8,749 bases of DNA. It comes from SAR202 cluster bacterium (GTDB lineage: Bacteria > Chloroflexota > Dehalococcoidia > UBA3495). The notes beneath the pieces were generated by a model. The model saw only the letters and a list, made by a program, of their open reading frames with translations. It was not told the DNA's origin and ran no database searches. How positions within the stretch are numbered: position 1 is the first letter of the stretch; each line of letters opens with the position of its first letter. The stretch spans positions 1-8,749 of the forward strand of contig VFHG01000220.1 in the NCBI GenBank assembly GCA_009392075.1, read 5' to 3'. Below are positions 1-6,162 of this stretch, one piece after another. The position numbers and the translations under genes were made by a program.

Positions 1-120
1 GTCAGGACTGGATGGGTTGCCAAAGTGTTGACTGAAGTATGGAATCATCGCCTCAAGGACCTTGGCGTCCAAGGGCGTCGTGCCTGCATGGTCTAGGTAA
101 ACTGTGCCTTCAACCGTCAT
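1..120 (-). CDS. Cysteine desulfurase (NifS/IscS family), N-terminal fragment
   Basis: Only the first 40 codons lie in the window; the gene continues past the left edge. The ATG is at 118-120 on the minus strand. The translation carries the N-terminal signature of class V PLP-dependent cysteine desulfurases: [12 protein letters not shown] at residues 7-18, then EAMIPYF and FGNPSS near residues 34-39. The family removes sulfur from L-cysteine as a persulfide for Fe-S cluster or tRNA thiolation pathways; the PLP lysine and catalytic cysteine would be outside the window. The usual DHAATTP reads DHAGTTP here, and the position after GNPSS-x, often His, is Asp; both are mild departures. The upstream Shine-Dalgarno is weak (GGATAAAG next to the ATG). 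It lies 118 bases downstream of the M50 protease gene on the same strand. The family call is firm; the subtype (IscS, NifS, or tRNA-specific) cannot be decided from this piece. Confidence 0.88.
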   Translation of the reverse strand, partial: MTVEGTVYLDHAGTTPLDAKVLEAMIPYFSQHFGNPSSPD

Positions 121-238
121 CTTTATCCGTATCTGCATCGGCCACAAAGGCCGCGATTCGCTGGTGAAGCCATTTTAGCATAGCCAGCCTTGCTCAGCTT
201 GAGGATAGAGAAACCATGCCGCCTGCGGTCACGGGTTC

Positions 239-940
239 CTACTCGGGAAAACTCCGCCTCGCCATCGAGAACAAGAACATACCCACGAGCCCAAGCCAAA
301 TGCCATCCACCGGCTCTAGGAAGACCGCCAGCAGCAATCCGCCCAGGACCATCGCTACTCCTACGGCCTGGCCTATGCCCGCAGCGATCCGCGTCGCCCG
401 GCGGTGGTCTCCGGTGATGCCCCATATCCCGGCCCGCAGCAGACGGCCTCCATCCAAAGGATAGCCCGGCACCAGGTTGAACACGCCCAGGCTCAGGTTG
501 GTCCATGCCAGAAGCACCAAAACCACCTCGAGGGAAGAATTTCCTCTACCCAGCAGGTACCAGACCCCGCCTAGAATCACCGCAAGGGCGATGCTCATCA
601 ACGGGCCGACGAGGGTTACTACGAACTCGATTATTGGACGATTCGGCTCCCGGTCCAGGCGTGAGACTCCGCCGAAGATGAAGAGAGTGATACCGCGGAC
701 CGGGATACCTTTACTTAGCGCCATCACACTGTGGCTGAGTTCATGGGCCAGTACCGAGAGAAAGAACAAGACCACGGTGATAGATGCGACGGTCCACCGT
801 TGGGCCACCGGCCAGCGCAGCCTGGAGTCGTCGAACTGTCCGGCAAGGAGATAGGTGAGCAGCAGGAATACAAGAATCCAACTGATGTTGATCTCGATCG
901 GGATACCTAGGATCCGGCCTATCCGCAGTGTTGCGCCCAT
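239..940 (-). CDS. Site-2 protease family (M50) membrane zinc metalloprotease, short form
   Basis: A 233-residue, very hydrophobic protein of the S2P/SpoIVFB type, which cleaves substrates inside or next to the membrane. The zinc-binding HELSH is at residues 66-70 within a transmembrane segment (about 52-76). The third ligand motif is FNLVPGYPLDGGR at 154-166, with D163 as the expected metal ligand. The N-terminus (LRIGRILGIPIEINISW) matches the usual family start, which supports the ATG at 938-940. About six membrane segments are visible: near 20-34, 52-76, 103-130, 137-157, 183-206 and 212-227. Many bacterial relatives continue into two CBS domains; here the protein stops right after the membrane core (SMARRSFPE) and the following 118 bases encode no CBS-like sequence in any frame. 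The ribosome binding site is weak. The gene lies 121 bases downstream of speB on the same strand. The substrate is unknown, and no sigma or anti-sigma gene is adjacent. Confidence 0.9.
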   Translation of the reverse strand: MGATLRIGRILGIPIEINISWILVFLLLTYLLAGQFDDSRLRWPVAQRWTVASITVVLFFLSVLAHELSHSVMALSKGIPVRGITLFIFGGVSRLDREPNRPIIEFVVTLVGPLMSIALAVILGGVWYLLGRGNSSLEVVLVLLAWTNLSLGVFNLVPGYPLDGGRLLRAGIWGITGDHRRATRIAAGIGQAVGVAMVLGGLLLAVFLEPVDGIWLGLVGMFLFSMARRSFPE

Positions 941-951
941 CTATCAATTAC

Positions 952-962
952 CCGCTATAGCC
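952..962. repeat. 11-bp repeat CCGCTATAGCC, copy 1
   Basis: The sequence CCGCTATAGCC occurs here and again at 1020-1030, both in the gap between speB and the M50 gene. Its core GCTATAGC is a perfect palindrome. This copy lies 12 bases upstream of the M50 start codon on the minus strand. It could be an operator half of a spaced pair, or the TATAGC part could serve as a -10-like element. Chance cannot be excluded for so short a word. Confidence 0.35.
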
Positions 963-1019
963 CGGCGGTCCGATTTTTTTTAGTAACTCGGAGCCAGCAT
1001 CTCACATCGACCTGTAAGG

Positions 1020-1030
1020 CCGCTATAGCC
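1020..1030. repeat. 11-bp repeat CCGCTATAGCC, copy 2
   Basis: This is the second copy of the repeat at 952-962, 68 bases centre to centre from the first and 31 bases beyond the speB stop codon. The spacing is roughly six to seven helical turns, which would suit a looping protein pair, but no regulator gene is visible in the window. The function is unproven. Confidence 0.35.
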
Positions 1031-1061
1031 GACTCGCCCACAGCCAGTGCATGGGAAGTAC

Positions 1062-1970
1062 TTAGGGCATGCCGTTTCTTTTACCGCAGGCCAAGGCAAC
1101 CAGCTTGTAGACCAGTTTGGCGGCGGTGTAGGAACAGGCAGGCGGCCCGTCTGCCGGGGCAAGTTCGCAGACGTCGAAGCCCACGATGCGCCGGGACTCG
1201 ACGACTTTGCTCAGCAATGACATCAATTGATGCCAGGTCATCCCCCCCGGCTCCGGGGTGCCCACGGCGGGCATCAGCGCCGGGTCCAAAACGTCTAGAT
1301 CCACGCTCACATACACGGTGTCACTCAGGGTATCCAAAACACTATCGGGTGAACTATTTGGGTCCCAATACCACACCGGAATATCATTCTTCCGGATGAA
1401 ATCGTGCTCTTCTGGGCATAGGCTGCGAATTCCAGCCAAGGTTACCGGGCAGCGCTCATAGGCCCGCCGGGCGGCGGACGCGTGGCCAAATGGCGTCCCC
1501 ATATACTCGTCCCGCAGGTCGGCATGGGCGTCCAGATACAACACTGAAAGGGACGGATAGGCTTCCATATGGGCCTGGACCGAGCCGATGGTAATCGAAT
1601 GCTCACCACCCAGCAGTCCGACGGTTTTTCCTTCCTTCAGATAGCTGGCCACAACATCCTTGATCCGTTCAGTCATGGGGCCGGGGCCGGCCATGTGGGG
1701 TTCCACGGCGCCGGTGGTGTGGATACCGATCTCGGAGACATCCAGTTCAAGCTCAAAATCGTAATCTTCAAGGCCGTAGGACGCCACGATCATTGCCTCT
1801 GGCCCGTCGCGGGAGCCGCTCCGAAAAGAGGTTGTGCTGTCGTATGGGACGGGGATGAGGGCCACCTGGGCGGCGTTGAGGGAGGATTGTTCTTGGGGGA
1901 GGGCGAGGAAGTTGTGCGGTATCAGAAAAGAGGCGGGCTCCGGTCGGGATTCAGGCCCGGTCTCAGTCAA
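1062..1970 (-). CDS. speB: Agmatinase / ureohydrolase family enzyme
   Basis: A 302-residue arginase-fold enzyme. The expected reaction is agmatine + H2O to putrescine + urea in the cytosol, using a binuclear manganese centre. All metal-binding motifs are present (numbered from the chosen start): GGEHSI with H124, DAHAD with D147, H149 and D151, and SVDLDVLDP with D224 and D226; TPEPGG lies at 238-243. The open frame reaches an ATG at 2058-2060, but that would bury 30 extra residues deep inside speD and add a sequence unlike the family N-terminus. The TTG at 1968-1970 overlaps the speD stop by 8 bases, gives a normal family length and is typical of translational coupling; a GGGGGA stretch lies 13 bases upstream. 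Relatives include guanidinobutyrase, guanidinopropionase and arginase, which motifs alone cannot separate; the coupling to speD favours a polyamine role. The family is certain and the exact substrate is likely but unproven. Confidence 0.9.
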   Translation of the reverse strand: MTETGPESRPEPASFLIPHNFLALPQEQSSLNAAQVALIPVPYDSTTSFRSGSRDGPEAMIVASYGLEDYDFELELDVSEIGIHTTGAVEPHMAGPGPMTERIKDVVASYLKEGKTVGLLGGEHSITIGSVQAHMEAYPSLSVLYLDAHADLRDEYMGTPFGHASAARRAYERCPVTLAGIRSLCPEEHDFIRKNDIPVWYWDPNSSPDSVLDTLSDTVYVSVDLDVLDPALMPAVGTPEPGGMTWHQLMSLLSKVVESRRIVGFDVCELAPADGPPACSYTAAKLVYKLVALACGKRNGMP

Positions 1971-2394
1971 AATACTGGCCCGGTCCCCCGGCTTCGAGAA
2001 CAGCGCGTTGTTGTTGCGACTCGGCGAACCCCTGGCGTTCGTCCAGCCATTCAAGGCCACGGTCCAGCAGCCAGGTCTTGACCTCGGTCAGGCCGAACAA
2101 TTCCTTGACGTCTTCCAATGCCAGCTCGTGGTTGAAGGGCTGGCAGGAGAATATGTCGATGTTGATGTAATCTTTGCGGGGAAAGGTATGGATGCTGATA
2201 TGGCTTTCGGCGATAATCACGAATCCAGACACCCCTGAGTCTTCGCTCTTGGGAGCTTCATACCTCAGCACGTTGGGCTCGGTTATGCGGGTCATGTCCA
2301 AGGATTCTGGATAATCGTACAAGAAGTTGCGGACCAAGTCCTCGTCCCACATCTTGTCGATATTTCCGCCGTAACCGTCGATAACCAGGTGCAT
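1963..2394 (-). CDS. speD: SpeD-family pyruvoyl-dependent decarboxylase proenzyme (S-adenosylmethionine decarboxylase or related arginine decarboxylase)
   Basis: A 143-residue class 1b AdoMet decarboxylase proenzyme. Known members self-cleave before a serine to form a beta chain and an alpha chain capped by pyruvoyl. The cleavage motif ESHISIH is at 63-69, so cleavage is predicted between E63 and S64. S56, H69 and C84 match the processing and catalytic Ser55, His68 and Cys83 of the Thermotoga maritima enzyme with a constant offset of one. The usual HTFPE/HTWPE after the site reads HTFPRK. A tail of about 25 residues, ending GGPGQYFD, follows the conserved LLDRGLEWLD segment. The ATG at 2392-2394 has a good GGAGG four bases upstream. 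Classical SpeD makes decarboxylated AdoMet for spermidine synthase, but no such synthase is in view. The overlapping agmatinase raises the alternative that this homologue decarboxylates arginine to agmatine. Family certain; substrate open. Confidence 0.92.
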   Translation of the reverse strand: MHLVIDGYGGNIDKMWDEDLVRNFLYDYPESLDMTRITEPNVLRYEAPKSEDSGVSGFVIIAESHISIHTFPRKDYINIDIFSCQPFNHELALEDVKELFGLTEVKTWLLDRGLEWLDERQGFAESQQQRAVLEAGGPGQYFD

Positions 2395-2445
2395 CCAACC
2401 TCCGGGTAATTACGCAATGGATAGCCTAAAACGAATTCGCGCTCC

Positions 2446-2474
2446 TTGGCAAATTCAGTTGTATAGAATATCAT
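2446..2474 (+). promoter_or_regulatory. Candidate sigma-70-type promoter for the ABC transporter genes
   Basis: TTGGCA (2446-2451) and TATCAT (2469-2474) are separated by exactly 17 bases, and each box matches the bacterial vegetative consensus at five of six positions. A start near 2481 would leave a leader of about 70 bases before the ATPase gene. The boxes are read by eye against the E. coli consensus; sigma-factor preferences in this lineage may differ. Confidence 0.55.
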
Positions 2475-2487
2475 CACTTGTGGTCAA
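2460..2487 (-). promoter_or_regulatory. Candidate promoter for speD-speB, overlapping the opposite promoter
   Basis: On the minus strand, TTGACC (2482-2487) and TATACA (2460-2465) are 16 bases apart; they match the consensus at five and four of six positions. A start near 2453 would give a leader of about 58 bases for speD. The boxes lie within the footprint of the plus-strand promoter at 2446-2474, so both could hardly be occupied at once. Confidence 0.4.
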
Positions 2488-2499
2488 GCACAAACAGGC

Positions 2500-2523
2500 A
2501 AAAACCGGCCCGCTCAGGCGGGC
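2500..2523 (-). terminator. Hairpin with T-tract on the minus strand, between the divergent genes
   Basis: GCCCGC (2508-2513) and GCGGGC (2518-2523) form a perfect six-pair stem with a four-base TCAG loop. Read on the minus strand it is followed, after CGG, by TTTTT (2500-2504), the shape of a weak intrinsic terminator. No minus-strand gene lies just upstream of it, so it may block antisense transcripts coming out of the ABC genes before they reach speD. On the plus strand it would be a leader hairpin about 30 bases before the ATPase start. Confidence 0.5.
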
Positions 2524-2553
2524 TCATAGACGTGAAATAGTTTGCAGCCCGAA

Positions 2554-3492
2554 ATGATGATTCAGGCCGAGGGCCTGACCCACTACTACGGACCATATCC
2601 GGCGATACAAGACGTCAATTTCGGCGTTAGAAAGGGCGAGATTCTTGGTTTCCTTGGCCCCAATGGCGCAGGAAAGACTACAACCATGCGCATCATCACG
2701 GGCTTTATGCCTCCGACCCACGGCACCGTGACGCTAGACGGCTACGACGTGGTGGAGCAGTCATTGGAAGCCCGACGCCGGGTGGGTTATCTCCCGGAGA
2801 CTGTGCCGTTGTACACCGATATGTCGGTCAACGGCTACCTAAGGTACATGGGCACCTTGAGGGGCATGCCTCCCAAGTCCATCAAATCGCGCCTGAGCGA
2901 CGTTGTAGACGTGTGCCGGCTGGGCGATTACCGCAAGACACAAATAGGAAAGCTCTCCAAGGGATTCCGGCAGCGCGTGGGTATCGCCCAAGCTATCCTG
3001 CACGAACCCCAAGTGCTAGTGCTGGACGAACCCACCATCGGCATCGACCCGATCCAGGTGGTGGAAACCCGGCGGCTGATCAAAGAATTGGGCAACGACC
3101 AGACAGTGGTCCTGAGCAGCCATATCCTTCCCGAAGTTAGCATGCTCTGCGACCGGGTTTTGATCATCAACGAAGGCCGCATCGTGGCTGAAGACACCCC
3201 GAAAAACCTGGCCGAAGACCTCCAAGGCGTCGAACGTCTTGAGGTGGAGGTCGGCGGGCCGGCTGCGGAGGTGTTGCCGGTGCTGAAAGGCATCCGAGGC
3301 GTGGACGACGTCACCCACGTCAATAATGACGGTCGTCACACCTACACCATACAGGCCCAGGCTGGGAAAGACCTGCGGGACGCTATCTCCCAGGCAGTCA
3401 TCACCAACGGCTGGAGTCTCAGGGGTCTGCAGATGATCGGAATGAGCCTGGAAGACATATTCCTCAGCCTCACGACCCATGAGGAGTTGTAG
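2554..3492 (+). CDS. ABC-2 type transporter ATP-binding protein (GldA-like)
   Basis: A 312-residue nucleotide-binding subunit that would power the permease encoded next. In order: Walker A GPNGAGKTT at 35-43, a GYLPE segment at 78-82 with Glu where the Q-loop Gln usually sits (common in this GldA/NatA-like group), signature LSKGFRQRV at 134-142, Walker B VLVLDEPT at 154-161 with E159 as catalytic base, and the H-loop in SSHILPE with H190. After about residue 220 comes the C-terminal regulatory region typical of ABC-2 drug or polysaccharide-type ATPases. The first ATG of a tandem pair (2554 and 2557) was chosen because it places IQAEGLTHYYG where the family normally begins; an in-frame TTG at 2542 would add four residues. 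No strong Shine-Dalgarno is visible for any of these starts. A GAGGAG in its last codons serves the permease two bases downstream, so the genes are very likely cotranscribed. The substrate is unknown. Confidence 0.93.
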   Translation: MMIQAEGLTHYYGPYPAIQDVNFGVRKGEILGFLGPNGAGKTTTMRIITGFMPPTHGTVTLDGYDVVEQSLEARRRVGYLPETVPLYTDMSVNGYLRYMGTLRGMPPKSIKSRLSDVVDVCRLGDYRKTQIGKLSKGFRQRVGIAQAILHEPQVLVLDEPTIGIDPIQVVETRRLIKELGNDQTVVLSSHILPEVSMLCDRVLIINEGRIVAEDTPKNLAEDLQGVERLEVEVGGPAAEVLPVLKGIRGVDDVTHVNNDGRHTYTIQAQAGKDLRDAISQAVITNGWSLRGLQMIGMSLEDIFLSLTTHEEL

Positions 3493-3494
3493 GT

Positions 3495-4208
3495 ATGCGG
3501 ACGGCCCAGGCTGTAGCCTGGAAAGAGATTCAGATCTATTTCAGCAGCCCCACAGCTTACATCGTTGGCCTGATCTTTCTGGCATTGACCGGGTTCTTCT
3601 TCACCCAGGACCTGGGCGATCCATTTCCCGAAGCCACGTTAGTTCCCTTCTTCGACGGTGCCATAGTCATATTCATTCTGTTGGCACCGGCGCTCACCAT
3701 GCGTCTGCTGGCCGAAGAGAGCAAGCTGGGCACCATTGAGCTGTTGTTGACCTCACCGGTCCGCGATTGGGAGATCATAGCGGGCAAGTACATTGCCAGC
3801 CTGACCTTCTTCTTAGTGTTGGTGGCGCTATCTTTCTTCTACGCGGTATTGCTCTTCGTTTACGCCAGTCCCGACCCTGGCCCAATCTACGCCGGATACC
3901 TTGGGTTCATCCTCTACGGCTCGGCGGCTTTGGCGGTCGGATTACTCACGTCAACCATGTCCAATAACCAGATCGTGTCCGCAGTGGTGGCCATGGGCAT
4001 CCTGCTGGCCATGTTCTTCGCTGACCGGGCTTTCGGCTCCATAAGCGGCCTTGCTGGCGAGATCATTGGAGAGATGGGCGTACGAGGCCACTTCGATGAC
4101 TTCTCGCGGGGCGTCATCGACACCACCAACATCGTGTACTTCTTGAGCGTCATCGCTTTCTTCTTGTTCCTGTCAATCCGCACTCTAGAATCCCGTAGGT
4201 GGCGCTAG
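3495..4208 (+). CDS. ABC-2 type permease, GldF-like
   Basis: A 237-residue integral membrane protein with about six helices (near 21-37, 51-69, 100-125, 134-152, 160-178 and 213-230). The N-terminal amphipathic WKEIQIYFSSPTAYI (9-23) and the loop LLAEESKLGTIELLLTSPV (71-89), followed by GK at 97-98, are hallmarks of the GldF/NosY-like ABC-2 permeases; the AEE...GTIELLLT loop probably contacts the ATPase. The ATG at 3495 has a clear GAGGAG eight bases upstream, inside the end of the ATPase gene, and the stop is one base from the next start, indicating translational coupling. In Flavobacterium, GldA-GldF-GldG are linked to gliding motility, but homologous sets are widespread in non-gliding bacteria; nothing else here points to motility. 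The exported substrate cannot be predicted. Confidence 0.92.
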   Translation: MRTAQAVAWKEIQIYFSSPTAYIVGLIFLALTGFFFTQDLGDPFPEATLVPFFDGAIVIFILLAPALTMRLLAEESKLGTIELLLTSPVRDWEIIAGKYIASLTFFLVLVALSFFYAVLLFVYASPDPGPIYAGYLGFILYGSAALAVGLLTSTMSNNQIVSAVVAMGILLAMFFADRAFGSISGLAGEIIGEMGVRGHFDDFSRGVIDTTNIVYFLSVIAFFLFLSIRTLESRRWR

Positions 4209-4209
4209 A

Positions 4210-6081
4210 ATGACCAGTCCATCCAACCCTGACGCAGGCGAAGAAGCGAGCCAAGAACCCGACAACCAACGCCCAAGGGATTGGCGCCGGCGGCGGCGCT
4301 CAGATCGCCCCTCCTCTGAGGCCACTCCAGATGAGGGCGCCGGGCGACGTTCGCGTGACCAAAACTCGGACGAAGTCCTTTCCCAGCCGCTGATCAATTT
4401 CTTCGAGCCAGCCTTAGACCAAGTGGTGATTTACAGCGGCCCTTTGATTTTTGCCGGAATAATCGGCCTGGTCACCGGTATCGTCGTCGTGGCTTTCATC
4501 AGTTCAATGCGCCTCTACGGCTTCATCGACATCGCCATCGGCGGCGTTTTGCTTGCGGTCGTTGGAGCGGTGCTATTCAGCAACGTGTTAACCGCATTCG
4601 TCAGCCGAACCGGCCGCTACGGGGCCAACACGTTGATCCTGTTGGGCGCCTTCACAGGGATAATCGTCGTCGCCAACATTCTGTCCTTTGAGAACAACAG
4701 CCGGATGGACGTAACCGCCACCAACCAGTTCAGCCTGGGCAACCGCACTAAAGACGTGCTCAGTAACCTGAGTGAAGACGTACGGGCCACCGCTTTTTAC
4801 AAGGGTGAAGAGGATACCGACTCGCCCGAACTGGCCTTGCGGCGCACCAAGGTGCTGAACACTCTTGAGGAATTCGATTCCAGGACCAGCAAATTTACCT
4901 ACCGCGTCGTCGACCCAGACTTGAAACCGGAGATCGTCAGCGCATTCTTCGGCGCCAGGCCGACCAGCTTCGTTACTGAGATCGTGGTGATTGAAGGGAT
5001 GGACAGCGGGCAGTTCGACGTGCTGCAGCCAACCGACGCCAGCTACACCCAACTGGAACAAGACCTGGTCACCAGCACTCTGGTTGCCACGGGCAGCGAA
5101 AAGAAATTGATCTACTTCCTTGCGGGACACGGAGAACGGAACATAGATGGCTCCGCATCCGATGGCTACCTGGCTGTTCGCTCTGGCCTGGAAGGCGACA
5201 ACTACCGGGTAGACGTGCTGGAATGGGGTTCAACTGAAGTCGATTTGGAAGTCCCCTTGGACGCCGCCTTGTTGGTGATTGCCAGCCCGACTTCAAGCCT
5301 GCCAGAAGCCCATGAGATTGCCCTTGACCAATTCCTTGAGGGCGTACGGCCCGATGGCACCCAAAGAAGGGAACACGGGCGAATGATATTCCTGGCAGAG
5401 CCAGACTCGCCGGTATCGTTCAGGAACTTCTTAGCCGATTGGGGCTTATTGCTATCCACCGGTTACATCAGAGACTTGGCTAGTTCGGTACCAGGCCTCC
5501 CCCAGACGTTGAGTCTGCGGAGTTTCAACCCCGAAGCGCCCCTGGAGATAACGCTGCCCAAAGGCGAGCGGCTGCAAGACGTGTTCATGCCTGGGGCGAC
5601 CGCCATCGGACTGCTGCAAGACGAACTGCGCTCCGGTATCCCTCTGGCGGCCACCACCGCCAACAGCTACCTGATCGAAGAGCCCGACCGTACCGATCCC
5701 ATCACCGGCGGAGGCGAGGGTTCCGACCAATCCGGTCCTTTCGTTCCCGTGGTCCGGGTGCAGTCCATCGGACAGGTCGGGGACCAAGCGCCTTCCTCTC
5801 AGCCGGACCCGTCGGAAATTTCCGACATTATCGTTTTCGGCGATTCCGACTTCCTGACCAACAGCTCCTATAATCAGGGCGGCGGGTCCGACCTGTTCCT
5901 AAACTCAGCAAACTTCCTGGTCGGGGACTTCTCCTTGGTGTCCATCCGGCCCAAGGCCTTCGCATTCAGGGAATTTAACTTGGATGCCAACGAATACGAT
6001 TTCGTCAGGTTCTCGTCCTGGCTGTTCTTGCCAGGTCTCATGGGACTGATGGCCGCTTTTGTTTGGTGGGTACGCCGATAA
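4210..6081 (+). CDS. GldG-family ABC transport auxiliary protein
   Basis: A 623-residue membrane-anchored auxiliary subunit of the GldG / ABC-transporter auxiliary family. Residues 1-60 are polar, rich in Arg, Pro and acidic residues (five arginines in a row at about 26-30), and probably disordered in the cytoplasm. Three hydrophobic segments follow (about 79-99, 106-131 and 139-159), then a large soluble region of about 440 residues, and a last helix (604-621) ending in RR. Two family landmarks are present: KKLIYFLAGHGER at 298-310 and VFGDSDFLTN starting at residue 542. Gliding-bacteria GldG has essentially one helix at each end, so the three N-terminal helices plus the basic tail make a distinct architecture. 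Residues about 490-540 are a low-complexity Gly/Ser/Asp/Pro linker. It starts one base after the permease stop, with GTAGGTGG upstream. It probably forms the extracytoplasmic part of the complex; the molecular role of the family is not established. Confidence 0.87.
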   Translation: MTSPSNPDAGEEASQEPDNQRPRDWRRRRRSDRPSSEATPDEGAGRRSRDQNSDEVLSQPLINFFEPALDQVVIYSGPLIFAGIIGLVTGIVVVAFISSMRLYGFIDIAIGGVLLAVVGAVLFSNVLTAFVSRTGRYGANTLILLGAFTGIIVVANILSFENNSRMDVTATNQFSLGNRTKDVLSNLSEDVRATAFYKGEEDTDSPELALRRTKVLNTLEEFDSRTSKFTYRVVDPDLKPEIVSAFFGARPTSFVTEIVVIEGMDSGQFDVLQPTDASYTQLEQDLVTSTLVATGSEKKLIYFLAGHGERNIDGSASDGYLAVRSGLEGDNYRVDVLEWGSTEVDLEVPLDAALLVIASPTSSLPEAHEIALDQFLEGVRPDGTQRREHGRMIFLAEPDSPVSFRNFLADWGLLLSTGYIRDLASSVPGLPQTLSLRSFNPEAPLEITLPKGERLQDVFMPGATAIGLLQDELRSGIPLAATTANSYLIEEPDRTDPITGGGEGSDQSGPFVPVVRVQSIGQVGDQAPSSQPDPSEISDIIVFGDSDFLTNSSYNQGGGSDLFLNSANFLVGDFSLVSIRPKAFAFREFNLDANEYDFVRFSSWLFLPGLMGLMAAFVWWVRR

Positions 6082-6162
6082 TTCCCAGCAAAGAACCCAT
6101 CTATCCCGTTATGAATCGCGTATATTGAGCAACCAGGCTAACTCTTTCCACAGGTCCAACCT

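Noticed and set aside
139..153. CGGCC-ACAAA-GGCCG hairpin just upstream of the cysteine desulfurase gene
   Set aside because: The stem is only five pairs and no T-tract follows on either strand; it is more likely chance in GC-rich DNA.
123..506. Open frame on the minus strand overlapping the end of the M50 gene, considered as a CBS-domain tail joined by frameshift
   Set aside because: Its translation is Arg/Gly-rich with no CBS or other domain pattern and is an out-of-frame shadow of the protease gene; the protease ends naturally at its own stop.
961..981. T-tract after a GC-rich stretch, considered as a plus-strand terminator
   Set aside because: No stable stem precedes the T-run and no plus-strand gene lies to its left.
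1569..2238. Long plus-strand open frames opposite speB and speD
   Set aside because: They are antisense to two genes with complete catalytic motifs, have low-complexity Gly/Arg-rich translations and no recognisable start signals.
2542..2553. Upstream TTG start for the ABC ATPase
   Set aside because: It adds only four non-family residues and has no better ribosome binding site than the tandem ATG pair at 2554 and 2557.
2632..2820. Glu in place of the Q-loop Gln in the ABC ATPase, considered as a sign of an inactive subunit
   Set aside because: GYLPE is common in GldA/NatA-like ATPases, and Walker A, Walker B, signature and H-loop residues are all intact.
6082..6162. Separate promoter for the DUF4340 gene (TATATT at 6121-6126)
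   Set aside because: The -10-like box has no matching -35 at the proper distance (CATCTA at 6098-6103), so an independent promoter cannot be supported.
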